From: Asterochloris sp. CNOR1
Lineage: Eukaryota > Chlorophyta > Trebouxiophyceae > Trebouxiales > Trebouxiaceae
Assembly: GCA_963969365.1 (NCBI GenBank)
Contig: OZ017755.1
Location: 1,798,001 to 1,862,000, forward strand
Direction: 5' to 3'
DNA: 64,000 nucleotides
The notes beneath the pieces were generated by a model that saw nothing but the letters and a program-made list of their open reading frames with translations, was not told the DNA's origin and made no database searches. A program made the translations under genes and the position numbers. Each line of letters begins with the position of its first letter. Position 1 is the first letter of the stretch. Positions 23,201 to 33,709 of the stretch are shown piece after piece.

Positions 23201-26200
23201 AGAGCCTGTCATCCGACCCACTCGTGGCGACCTGGGCACTCCGGGAGTGTCCCTCAAGAACATGACTGTCAAGACCAAGGGAGGGTCTGCACGGGCTGGG
23301 GTTGGGCCAGGCGGGGACAGCCCTGTGGCTCCTGAGGTCAGCCCTTGCCCGTCCATGTTGTAGTGTTGCACAGGCTGTGGTAGGCCTAGCATGCCAAGTT
23401 AATCAAGAATGCTCCATCTGACAGCCCCGTGGCACCTTGGGTCACTTTCTGCACAGCTACGGCAAACCCTGCCGACACACTCGCGGCTTCTGCACACAAC
23501 CGCTGTCTATGGTGCAGCTGCTTCTGCAGTGGCAACAGCGTGCAGAGCGTACCTTGGGACTAAGCAGAGGTGTGCTTTCGGGGCATGGGCACGTGGTGAT
23601 CAGCATTTGGAGGTTGGAGCAGCAGGTCTGCTTGCTTGAGCTGCTTGTATGCCACAACTCCTGTGCCTTAAGGGGAGCACGCAATCCGTGTTGCTCAGGG
23701 CCACAGTGCCTCCTCAAAGGCTTAGTCCGTGTTCGGCACCTGCAGGCGCTGAGCCTTCTCTCTGAGTTCCAGCAGACAGTTCACCGCCCCAGGTCACAAA
23801 ACACAGGAGCCGCCCTCAAAAAGAGACAGCAGGTGGGCCGGATGTTTTCAATGCAAGGGGATTTGTGGCAGCCCAGGCAGCTGCGAGCATGCTGAGCATG
23901 CACTGCCAGGCACACAAGTGCCACTGCTGTACATCAGAGCATTTAGTACGCACCCACCCCCTCCCCCCCCCCCCCTCGCGCCACATCTCGCGCATTCAGG
24001 GATGTGGCATTGCCTGCAGGGTCAGGGCGGGGACCCGCGCTCCCCCACCAGCGAGCCTGCCTGGTCGCCTGGCGCCTCAGATGGAGGCATGACCCCCTCA
24101 CAGGAGGTCCCACTGCGTGCCAATGGGGTGGAGGGCGCATCGACCAGCTCCAGCCCGGTAAGTGCCCTTCTTTGCATGCCCTGCACTATGTGTGCCTGCA
24201 GTCTGTGTCGAGCCTCTGGCCAGTCACTGCTGGTGGTTGGCCAGACATCTCAGCTGTGTGCGGCAGTACAACATGGCTGCAGGAACTGCCTATGATACAA
24301 TGCTGCATGATGCCTTCTGACATTCCTGCAAGCAAGGCCTTGCCCACGCTGCTGTTGACTTAGCTCCCACTGTTGCCCTGCAGTCAGCTGGGAGGGACGG
24401 CGGCGAGCTCAGTCGGCGCAGGACTGGCTCAGAGGGTGTCGACTTGGCAGGCATGGCACGCAAGAACCTGCAGTCAGTCAGCTTCAGGTGACTAGGGAAC
24501 GCTGTATTGCCAGTGGCCTACGCTGCGGCTGGCTTGATACTATATAATGTGATGTGGACTGGCTGCTGGCACCTGATGCGAGTCTTCGCCAGCAGCAGCT
24601 GGGGCTGGGGCTGCCAGCCGCCTGCTTGCCGCAGGACTGCCGCCAGGGTGTGTTGCATGCTCTGGTGCAGCCTGCTCCTGAAAGGGAAGATTGCTGCAGG
24701 TCCCCAAGCACGAGGTTGACGCAAGCCCTACAGCGGTAGGCTTGGCGTGTGCAGGGATGCGCCTGGCCCCAAGTTGAATCTTCCATGTTTGAGCACACAA
24801 GTCACTGCTGCCAGCTCACACATTCCTCCTTGGTCCTTGTGCCCTTGAAGGGACGCAGCTCTGCCCAAGGTGGACAGCCAGGGGCGCCTGCTGTCGTCCA
24901 AGGACCTGAAGAGGCGCGGCATGAAGGCTGCCAGCTTCCACAAGACCAGCATCGACGCCCTGCTGCACCACAAGCACGCCGGTGCCACGCCCTACCGTGC
25001 TGTGCTGGGCGACGTAAGCCACAACTCGCCAAACTGATCAAGCAGTATGCTTTATTAGCATTAGGGGATGTTGAGCTTTGCAGGGCTCCCCAAGCTCTCT
25101 TGCTGATTGCAAGCTTCCCCCGCTTGTGCCGCTTGTGTCAGATGTCCGCTGCCATCACCCCTATTGCATCATGCTGGGTGCTTTCTTGCTGATTGCTGGC
25201 TGGTGACTGCCAGCTTGTGTGTGTCCTCCCACAGTTGCCGCCTGGCACACAGTGCTGGGCAATGTGGGCGAAGCCTTGCTGCATGCCAGATAAATTTGCC
25301 ACGCAACTTTGGGCACATGCACTCTCTTAGGCAGCCCTTGCCTGCCCTGATGAGGGCAGCGGGGCATAAATGCGCTGCCCATGGTGGTCCTATATAACGT
25401 ACAGTCGGGTGGACTTCAGTGCCACGAGCTACCACATTCTGCATGCTGGCTGAGTACCGGCTTGAGCAGATTGCAGGGAGCACATGGTACTGAGCAAGGG
25501 GCGCACCTCAGCACCTACCTGCTTTGCTGAGCCAGATGTCAGCGCCTAGGAGGATGCGCCTACTGCAATGGGCTTCATGCAGTGGGGCAACGAGCACGCT
25601 GTCACCACTCACGGGCATTTTGCCATTGGTCGATGGTGAGCATCAGTTCTGAGGTGTCCACATGCTGCGTTCCAGAGCCTCTGGCCGTTCTCCCTTGCAG
25701 GTGCGCCAGAAGCTGCTGAACACGCGCAAGCGCATGGAGGATGTGCTGGCTGGGGTGCCCCCCAACGAAGAGGAGGAGTGGTACGACTCTGCAGAGGCAC
25801 TGGCCCAGCCACTGCTCATCTGCTACTGGTCGCTGTGGGAGTGCGGTGAGTCTGCCTGTCGCTATGAAGCTGGGCCAAACGTATTCTGCATCGCGGCATG
25901 CACTTGTGGCCCAGCCGCTGCTCGCTTGCTGTTGGACGCTCTGGGAGTGCGGTGAGTGCATATTTGTCTGACTGAGTACGCTGCACCACTGTGGTGGACT
26001 GCGAGGTTAGAGGGGGTTGAACTTTGTTGTTCAGTCATGCTGTGAGAGCCCGGCATCTGCCATCTCATGCTTGGCTCTGCATGCCAGATGCAGAGCTTGC
26101 TGGTGCAGACTGGTGTCACCACCAGTACAAAGTCACAGTAGCAGTTTCATGGACACATGTGCAGCACCATGTCGCCTGCCTGCATTGACACCTCAGACCC

Positions 26201-29200
26201 TCTGGCAGTAGAATGAGTATGGCCTGGACAGCCCATCACTCATGTGCAAATGTCACCTGGTCCCCGCCATGCTGCAGGATCCGGCATCGTGGCGGAGGGG
26301 CGTCTGCTGGATCTCCTGCGCCGCCTGTACTGCTTTGGCGTCAGCCTCATGAAGATGGACCTGCGCCAAGAGTCCACACGGCACACTGAGGCTGTGGACG
26401 CCATCACCAGGTGGGCAGGCTGCACTCAGGGGTACTTTTGGTGATATGCTGTGGGGAGGTGCACTAAGGGCCCTTGATGCGAATCGGCGTCTGAGTCACA
26501 ACAGTATATTTTAAGAAAGGCCGCCTCAAAGGCTGCATACTGGGCCAACGATGGCCCCAAGTGCATTTTTTGCTCATGCAAGCTGCTGGTGCCATTGCTG
26601 CGTGGCGCGGCATGTCAGCTGCGCCGTGCTGCCACATTGTGTCATCAAGAAAAGCTTATTCAGGGAAGCGGAAGGCAGCTTGCGCCTACCCAGCAGGGGC
26701 TACCTGCCTGCAGATCACGCACCAGGGCAGCTGCAGCAAGGTCTCCTGCAGGCCTGCAGTCACCATAAATTCCCTGGCTTGTTGTCGGAGCCCGCCTGCC
26801 TGCAGACACATGCATCAGGATCCCTGTCCACTGTTGACAGTGCTTCCCTAAGCAAATTTCCACAGCTGCTGCCTATCTGCAGGAACTTGGATCTTTGCTG
26901 TGGTGTGAGTATGGATCTGACTGCTGCAGCCTGTCACTCTCTTGTCCACGTGCCTGCCGCTGTCGCCCATCTGCAGGTATTTGGACCTGGGCAGCTATGC
27001 TGAGTGGTCTGAGGAGAGGCGTCTGGAGTGGCTGAGCCAGGAGCTGGAGGGGCGGCGGCCCCTCATCCCGGTGGCCATGCCCATGCCACAGGAGGTTCGG
27101 GAGGTATGTTACGATCCAACACGATGCACATGCAGGAAAAATGCATTGTGCTTGACAAGGCGCAGGCTTGTAGCCAAGGCTGGCCCATGTAGCCATGGCT
27201 GGAAGGCCCAGGACATAGTGAAGGCTGGCAGGATGCAGCCTCCTTAGGCTCGGGACGTGCATCAGGGGTGTGTGCCCAGACAGCTGGCAGCAGTGGTCCC
27301 CAGCATCGTCCAGCACACTCCAGGCAGCTCCCTCTGCTGCCTGGGTCCCTCACTTGGGCTGGTCAGGCTGAAGGCCCTCAGCAGGCACCAGCCGAGCAGC
27401 ATGGTGCAGTACAGGCAGCAGCAACACTGCTCAGACACATCTGACTGCTGCACTGACAACGCTGCCCCTGACAGTGGCTGAGATATCATCAAGTCATGCA
27501 GACTGTTGTCCCTCACAGCAGGCATCAATCATGCAGACTCCACCAACACGTGCCCTGCAGGTCATCGACACCTTCAAGGTGGCAGCTGAGCTGGGCTCCG
27601 AGTCCCTGGGGGCTTACGTCATCAGCATGGCCAACACTGCAAGCGACGTGCTGGCAGTGGAGCTGCTCAAGCGCGAGGCCTGCCACCTGGTAAGCGGGGT
27701 GGGGCGTGGCCACGCCCAAGCCTACCAGCTGCCCAGTGCAGGGCAGGGGAACCCCTTTGGGGTGGGGCAGATAGTGGAGCGGGCCCCCATGCCCCGGCCC
27801 CGGGCTGAGGGGAGAGGTGCGGGGGAGGAGGGAGGCTCCCCGGGGCATGAGAGAGAGAGAGAGGGTGCAGGGCAGGGCGGCAGGGTTGCTGCTGCTCCTA
27901 GCACGCCGCCTGCACGGACCCACTCAAGCTCGTTGCCCCCAATCCACCGGACAGGGAGCAGCTCACTTGGTAGCCACGAGCACTTGGCGGGCAGACAGGT
28001 GGGGGTTGAGCACTACACAGCACTCAATGTGGGTTGATCGCTTGCTTGGCGTGCATGAGCACGTCCCTCCTGGCTCTGCGGCACACTTCTCTGTGGCAGG
28101 CAAGTCCTCACTCCCTACCCTTGGGCCAGCGCTGACGTCCGCAGGTCCAGCATCAGAGGTGGTCATGTGTCCTTGACTCATCCTGCTGGCACCATCACCT
28201 CAGTCAGCAGCCCAGCCCCAAGGTGGATTCAGGTCAAGCAGTCTGCTGGTCCACCTGCACATCGTCATGTCTTTCAGCAGGTGCTTCTCCACTCACCCCA
28301 CTGCTCCAGCCCACAATAATCAAAGAGTAAGGAGCTGGAACTTGCAGTCAGAAAGCACGGGACTCAACTGCCACCGTCTAGGTGTGACAGCATCCTGTGC
28401 TCCTGAACTTTGCTGCAGCTTGCAGAGGCCCTGCCTGTCGCCCTGTGCCAGCGTTTTGCCAGTATCACCCTGGCGGCAGCAGTTCTCTTCTTCAATCTCT
28501 CAGCACCAGCCTGGCAAACCCTCACCTCCCTGGCACCACCCTGTCCAAAAGCAACTCCCTTGGTGTTTACCTTACAAGCGCCACTCAAGCATGACAGCAA
28601 GCATCTAGCTTCTCCTTCCCTGGTGCACCCTGTCCAGCAGTTTGTCAGCTGCTGAGGTGATCCTCAACATATGTCGCCCGCCCTTGTTTCAGACACACTG
28701 CCTGCATGCATGTCTGCCGCTGCCTAGCTCACGGGGCTGGCTGGCAAGACTGCCTGCGGTGCCCCCCCGCCTGAAACACCTGCCTGCATGTGCCAGTCAC
28801 CTTGCTGGAGTAGCTGGTCCCAGGGGGAGGCATGTCGCTCACTTTCGTACTTGTTGTGTAGGTGCAACGTGGCTGGGAGGCTCAGCGGGTGGCTCCCCTG
28901 TTTGAGACTCTGGCGGACCTGGACAATGCAGGCAAAGTCATGCGCCGCCTGTTCTCCGTCCCCTGGTACAGGGAGAGGCTCAGGTAAGCTTCAACTCCTC
29001 GTCCCTCATGGCATGGAGGCCATGTCTTGTGCCAGCAATAACTCAGCAAGCCACACTCTGGAGCCATGGTGCTGCCTGTTCTCAGTCCCATGGTGCAGGA
29101 AGAGGCTCAGGTGGGGCTCCCCGGGGGGTGTGTGCTGTCTTGCCAAGCCCTGCTGCAAGGAGCCACACCGGCATGAACGAGGCATGTGCAACAACAGCTG

Positions 29201-32200
29201 CTTGGCACAGAGGGGTAGAGGCTTGACATGCTCTGGGCTCGAAACATGTGGAGTCTATGCCCAGCTGCAGGCAAGGCTGCACACCCCTTGACCATGCAAA
29301 TATTGCACAGTCCGGCCTGCTACAGCAAGGTGCACGGAGACCTTTCTCACTGCGAATGACTTGGGTCGGTCCACCAGCTCATGCTGGGGTCAAGATCTGA
29401 AGTGGCCCCTGGCCTGCTGCCAGAAGTTGTGCAGCTACCACCTGCCCTCCTGCTGCATGCAGCTTATCTGCCTGCATGTCAATCACTGCATTGGGCTCTG
29501 GCCTGTTGCAGGCAGGTGCATGGCGACCACCAGGAGGTCATGCTGGGCTACTCAGACTCGGGCAAGGACGCTGGCAGGGTGGCAGCTGCTTGGGCGCTGT
29601 ACGGCTGCCAGGAGCAGCTTGTGGAGGCAAGCTGCAGCACTGCCTTGCGTGCATGTCCTCTTCTGTAGGCCGGCTATGCTTGGCGGCCCCTGACGCTCCT
29701 CAACCAGTGCTCAGCCCCCCCCCCTCCCCCCCCCCCCCCCCCCCCCACCCCCCCACCCCCCAGAGCTTGAACCCTGCTGCGTGCTGCCTGACAACACCAG
29801 ATCTGATTACACGCACAGACGCAGCTAAAGGCTCCTCCCTGCCGCTTGCAGGTCTGTCAGGAGTTTGGCATCACTCTGACCCTGTTCCATGGTCGTGGGG
29901 GCACAGTGGGACGCGGTGGTGGTCCCATGTACCTGGCCATCCAGAGCCAGCCACCCGGGTCTGTGCAGGGCAGCCTGCGCATAACAGAGCAGGTGAGCTG
30001 CTGCCCGTCACTGTCACCTTGCAAGCCAGCCCCAGATCCAGCTAGGCTGGTCAGCTGCTTGCCGTACCAGTTGCAGGGTGGGCATTGCATGGGAAGAACA
30101 AGAGTGACGCAGGCGTGGTTGACCTTGCATCGCCTTGCTACTTCTGATAACTGACCAGAGCCCAAGCCTCTGACATACTCCCTGGTGATATGCCTTGTAC
30201 AGTGTGATATTATAGAGACTGCTCCACCTGTTGGTGCCCCTGCCCTCAAGACCTGGTAGCTTCTGTTGTCACAAGGTGCTCAGCGGTGCATCCTCCTCTG
30301 CAGGGTGAGATGATCCAGGCCAAGTTTGGGAGCAGCTCTGTGGCAGAGCGCCAGCTGGAGATCTACAGCACAGCTGTTCTGCTGGCCACAGAGCGCCCGC
30401 CCAAGGCCCCCAGGTGTGCTGCTCACCTGACTGGCTGCAGCACGTCCGCCTGTCTCAGCTCACCCTCAGACTGTCCCCACAGTGGGGCCACAATGAAGCT
30501 GCCAGCATCAGGTGGCCCAGGCGTTGCGTGTGAGGGGTGGCCGGCCAACACAAGCAGATCTGCAGCAGGCAGGTCCTGTTGCCCCCCTGCTGCAGGTCAA
30601 AGCAGTGGCCCAAGCTCATGGACGAGTTCAGCAGGCTCAGCTGTGCAGACTACCGGGGCATTGTCTTTCAGCACCCCGACTTCATCTCATATTTCCGCCA
30701 GGTCAGAACACCACTTCTATGGTGGACCTGTGTGATGCGCTCAGTGCTTGGGCTCCCTTTAGGAGAACTGGTCAGGGCAAGACCTGGCCTTGTTGCGCCC
30801 CGCCTGAGGTCCAGTGCCTGGGGTGATGCGGTCGTCTGCACCTCTGGCAGCGCACATGCACCTGGGTCTGTAGGTGACTAATTGATTGAGCTGGCTCGTT
30901 GCAGGTCACGCCTGAGGAGGAGCTGGTGAACCTCAACATTGGCAGCCGGCCCTCGCGGTGAGGCTACAGGGCTGTCTTGCGCTTCTGCCTGCATCCAAGA
31001 GCTGTGCACCTTCTCAAGTTTTGCATTCCGTGACCAGTTGCTACGATGTATTCTGCAGCAGTGGGGTGCAGGTGTGGCAGTTGGTCATGACAAAGGTATC
31101 ATGTCTGCCTTGATGTTGGCTTGGTGGCATTGATAGGCCATGGTCAATGCAAGGTCCCAGAGGGCCTCACTCATGGCGCCTAGCACTGCCCTTGCACCCT
31201 CTGCCGACATCTGTCTCTCTGCCAAACCACCTATGCTAACCACATGGGCCTGATTCTCAGCGCCAAGAGGGTGGTCAGCTGCAGTGCCCTGGCCCACCCA
31301 TATGGCAAGTAGCAGCTCGAATGTGCAGCTGCTGGTGAGCACACAGCGGCTCAACACCTGCTAAGCCTGGCGTGGCTGGGGCTCCACTGCTCAGCACTTG
31401 ATAGCTTACACTTCCCCTGTGGCTGATGTGTGTTCTGCCCTGCCCGGCCCGGCAGGCGCAAGAAGGGCGGCGGCGTGGAGACGCTGCGGGCCATCCCCTG
31501 GATCTTTGCCTGGACGCAGACGCGCATGGTCCTGCCCAGTTGGCTGGGGGTTGGCGAGGGTCTGAAGCAGCTGTACGCTCAGGTCAGGGCGCCACGCACT
31601 CCTCGCAATTGTGGTGTTCCTGACTTGGGCACCTGTGATTGTTGTTGAGTGTCAGCATCAGAGCTGGTGCCGTCTGACAGTGTGCTTACACCTTGGCTGC
31701 CTGATGCCAGCTGGCTGGACGTGAAAGAAGGCCTCAAAACAGCTGGACACACGGGTGGCCTGGCACCAAGGCTTGCTCTGCATCTTGTGCTGGGTGCCAG
31801 CAGCCACTGCGGAATGGGCTGAGGGTTCTGCCCGGCTGGCTGCAGTTGATTTGGGGGTAAAGCAGCTGATGTATGCACCGAAGGGGCCTGACTGCGGTAC
31901 TGCAAGTTGAGGCACGTGCTGCACCACCCGGTGCTGTGCAGAGCATAGGGCGCTTGCCTGTCCTGCCCTGCAGCAACTCCATACAGAGTTGCAAACCAAA
32001 GCATGCTGCAGATAAAATGGCACCTGTGTACACTACCACATCGCCCAGGCGGCCGCTCACACCTTGCTGCCCCTCTATAGGGCCACCTCGCAGAGTTGCA
32101 GGAGATGTATGCGGATTGGCCCTTTTTCCAGTCCACCTTTGACCTGATCGAGATGATCCTGGCCAAGGCTGACATGCGTATCTGTAGCATCTACGATGAG

Positions 32201-32979
32201 CAGCTGCTGGAGTCCGGGGCCAAGGAGAGGGAGCTGGGTCTGGAGCTGCGCCAGAAATTCCATGACACAGTCGAGGCAGTGTTGCAGGTTTGTTTGTCTC
32301 AACAATGTGTCAGGGGTAGCTCCCGGCACTGACAGCTGAAAGCATGTCTTGTGGGGTTGCCAGTGATGGCTTAAAGAAGTCTGTGTGTGTGATGGGTTTG
32401 TGAGTGGCTCCATGGTGGCCCGGCTGCTCGACACTGCCTGCCTGCATCAGCACCTCTGCCAGAAAATGCCACCCTGCAGCAACCATAACAGACAGCCTGC
32501 ATTTGGCCTGCTACCAGCACCTCTGCCCCAGTGGGGAGCCTGCGGCTTCTTATATTGTCTGTCCTGGCAATTAGTGGCATCTGAACACCACTCGTGTGTG
32601 CCTGCAGCTACCCCTCTGCCACAATAAGCTGGTGTATTGCATTACTGCTGTGCAGCTACACTCCGCTCTCTGCCTGCAGCACCTCCCCTGTCCACCTGCA
32701 ACTGCCTGGGCACCAACACCAGTGCCAGAACACTCAATATCGCTCTGCTGCACTTCGCTCTTTGCCGGCCTGCAGCTGTCCGGGCACCAGCACCTCTGTC
32801 AGAACAACACCACCCTGCGGCGCCTCATCCTGATGCGCAACCCCTTCATCGACCAGGCCAACGTGATGCAAGTGGAGATCCTTAAGCGCCTGCGAAGAGA
32901 CCCGGACAATGAGACCCTGAGGGACGCCCTCCTCATCAGCATCAATGCTCTCGCCTCTGGCATGAGGAACACAGGATGA
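20297..32979 (+). CDS. PPC2: Phosphoenolpyruvate carboxylase, bacterial-type (BTPC)
   Basis: Carboxylates phosphoenolpyruvate to oxaloacetate (anaplerotic CO2 fixation). I follow 25 exons, including 20297-20395, 20771-20901, 21165-21279, 21473-21573 ([15 protein letters not shown], catalytic His), 21744-21856, 22219-22403 ([18 protein letters not shown]), 23118-23336, 24020-24157, 24384-24487, 24851-25013, 25701-25845, 27561-27689, 28862-28983, 29512-29626 ([14 protein letters not shown]), 29852-29992 ([17 protein letters not shown]), 31456-31582, 32081-32287 and 32776-32979. The C-terminus is RNTG, not the QNTG of plant-type PEPC. A Gly/Pro/Ser-rich insertion (exons 23118-24487) follows [17 protein letters not shown], the place where bacterial-type PEPCs of plants and algae carry a disordered region. 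BTPC normally works in a hetero-complex with plant-type PEPC. No N-terminal phosphorylation motif is seen; the start exon lies upstream of 20297 and was not found. Confidence 0.95.
21135..21152 (+). repeat. Run of 18 cytosines before a PEPC acceptor
   Basis: An uninterrupted poly-C tract lies 12 bp upstream of the acceptor at 21164 and takes the place of the usual polypyrimidine tract. On the opposite strand it is a G-run. Confidence 0.9.
21574..21743 (+). other. GC-AG intron in the PEPC gene
   Basis: The exon coding for [10 protein letters not shown] ends AG and is followed by GCAAGC. The next exon starts at 21744 with TCTGACCTGAGTGC after a single G. Only this join restores the split Arg codon (AG|G) and the reading frame into [16 protein letters not shown]. 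No GT donor gives the right phase. Confidence 0.85.
22785..23046 (+). repeat. Two decayed copies of a PEPC exon start
   Basis: Copies at about 22785-22812 (CCTGCCACAGCTCAGCTGTC) and 23018-23046 (CCACCTGCAGTTGTCTCGAA) resemble the acceptor and start of the exon at 23118 (TGCCCACAGTTGTCCATGAC). AG is kept in both. All three lie in or at the end of the same intron. Confidence 0.5.
23951..23975 (+). repeat. C-rich tract in a PEPC intron
   Basis: CACCCACCCCCT is followed by an unbroken run of 13 C, on the coding strand and about 45 bp before the acceptor at 24019. Confidence 0.85.
25911..25960 (+). repeat. Decayed copy of a PEPC exon end
   Basis: It copies 25800-25850, including the donor GTGCGGTGAGT. 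The real exon end encodes [15 protein letters not shown]; the copy would encode [15 protein letters not shown] in the same frame (11 of 15 identical). It lies about 65 bp into the following intron. Confidence 0.8.
26865..26915 (+). repeat. Decayed copy of a PEPC exon start
   Basis: CTATCTGCAGGAACTTGGAT resembles CCATCTGCAGGTATTTGGAC at the acceptor of the exon at 26977 ([10 protein letters not shown]). The following CT and G..GTG(A/G)GTA(T)GG also match loosely. It sits about 100 bp upstream in the intron and keeps CTGCAG. Confidence 0.6.
29069..29116 (+). repeat. Decayed copy of a PEPC exon end
   Basis: It copies 28943-28990. The real end encodes [12 protein letters not shown] before its GT donor; the copy encodes [12 protein letters not shown] before GTGGGG. 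It lies about 85 bp into the next intron. Confidence 0.8.
29627..29851 (+). other. GC-AG intron in the PEPC gene
   Basis: The exon ends GTGGAG (LVE) and is followed by GCAAGC. The next exon starts at 29852 with [17 protein letters not shown]. Later GT dinucleotides in the run-on reading frame all give the wrong phase. The intron also holds the longest poly-C tract. Confidence 0.85.
29714..29761 (+). repeat. Long C-rich tract in a PEPC intron
   Basis: About 48 bp of almost pure cytosine on the coding strand, broken only by one T, two A and one flanking base. It lies in the GC-AG intron at 29627-29851. Confidence 0.9.
31826..31886 (+). repeat. Decayed copy of a PEPC exon end
   Basis: TCTGCCCGGCTGGCTG..GGGGGTAAAGCAGCTG.TGTA resembles TCCTGCCCAGTTGGCTGG..GGGTCTGAAGCAGCTGTACG at 31537-31590, the end of the exon coding for [17 protein letters not shown]. 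It lies about 245 bp into the following intron. The GT donor itself is not preserved. Confidence 0.55.
32440..32775 (+). repeat. Decayed copies of the last PEPC exon start
   Basis: Three to five fragments with the pattern CCTGC(A/C)(G/A)C..(C)AGCACCTCTG(C/T)C(A)(G/C)A(A)..ACC precede the exon that starts at 32776 with CTGTCCGGGCACCAGCACCT. The best is at 32697-32745 (CAACTGCCTGGGCACCAACA). Others lie near 32445, 32512, 32605 and 32675. Confidence 0.55.
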
Positions 32980-33709
32980 CACAGCACAGTACCTCAACAC
33001 AATGAGCATCTGAGGGCTGGCCCTATGCCGGCCGGTGTTAGGGTAACAATATGACCCTGCTTGCTGTTCTGCACATACATCCCCCATCCCAGTACACCAG
33101 CAAGTGTCAAGTCCATGACAGCATGGCAAGCATAAGGTTGTAAGCTGCTAGTGTGTGTCAAGAGCCCACATATTGTGAGGCACTGGTGTCTGTTAATCCT
33201 TTACCTGCCCTCGTTGAAAAAGTTTCAAGTGCCTCCAAGTACCCTTTGCTATAGGATCCCATCAAGTCAATGTTGAGATGCAAAGCAAGCTCATCCCATC
33301 GGGGCTTTCACGCCCATATGGCTATCCCATACAGGCACAGTCCATCTTTAGGCTCAGATTCACTGCTCCAACAAAATATCAGGTATTGAAGCAAATTGCC
33401 AGCTTCAGCAGGCAACACTGAAATTAAATGGTTTGCTGGCAGCAGCAGCAGCTCAGAATGCAAATTAGCAGGTCTCAAGGACTCGGGAGCAAAAGAGACA
33501 TGCTCAGCTGTCAGGCTGTATGCCATCGACACTGAAAGGTGTGGAGATGGCACAAGGTATGCCGCAAGGGGTACGACAGACAGTGTCCTGCCCAACACTA
33601 GACAGCATTGAATGCTCTGTGACAAAGCCAACTTGCCTATTACTACTGGGGTGCTCTGCAGCACCACACTTGGCAAGTCTTGCTGCAAACTGAGGGTAAG
33701 TGACCATGG
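32980..33709. other. Convergent 3' intergenic region between PEPC and IGPS
   Basis: No coding signal recognised. A TGTAA (around 33138) about 160 bp after the PEPC stop could be its polyadenylation signal. An open minus-strand frame at 33308-33688 has no motif and lies in the likely 3' untranslated region of IGPS. Confidence 0.5.

Noticed and set aside
27835-27865. GAGAGAGAG stretch as a possible promoter element
   Set aside because: It lies inside a PEPC intron; a short dinucleotide run is not evidence of regulation.
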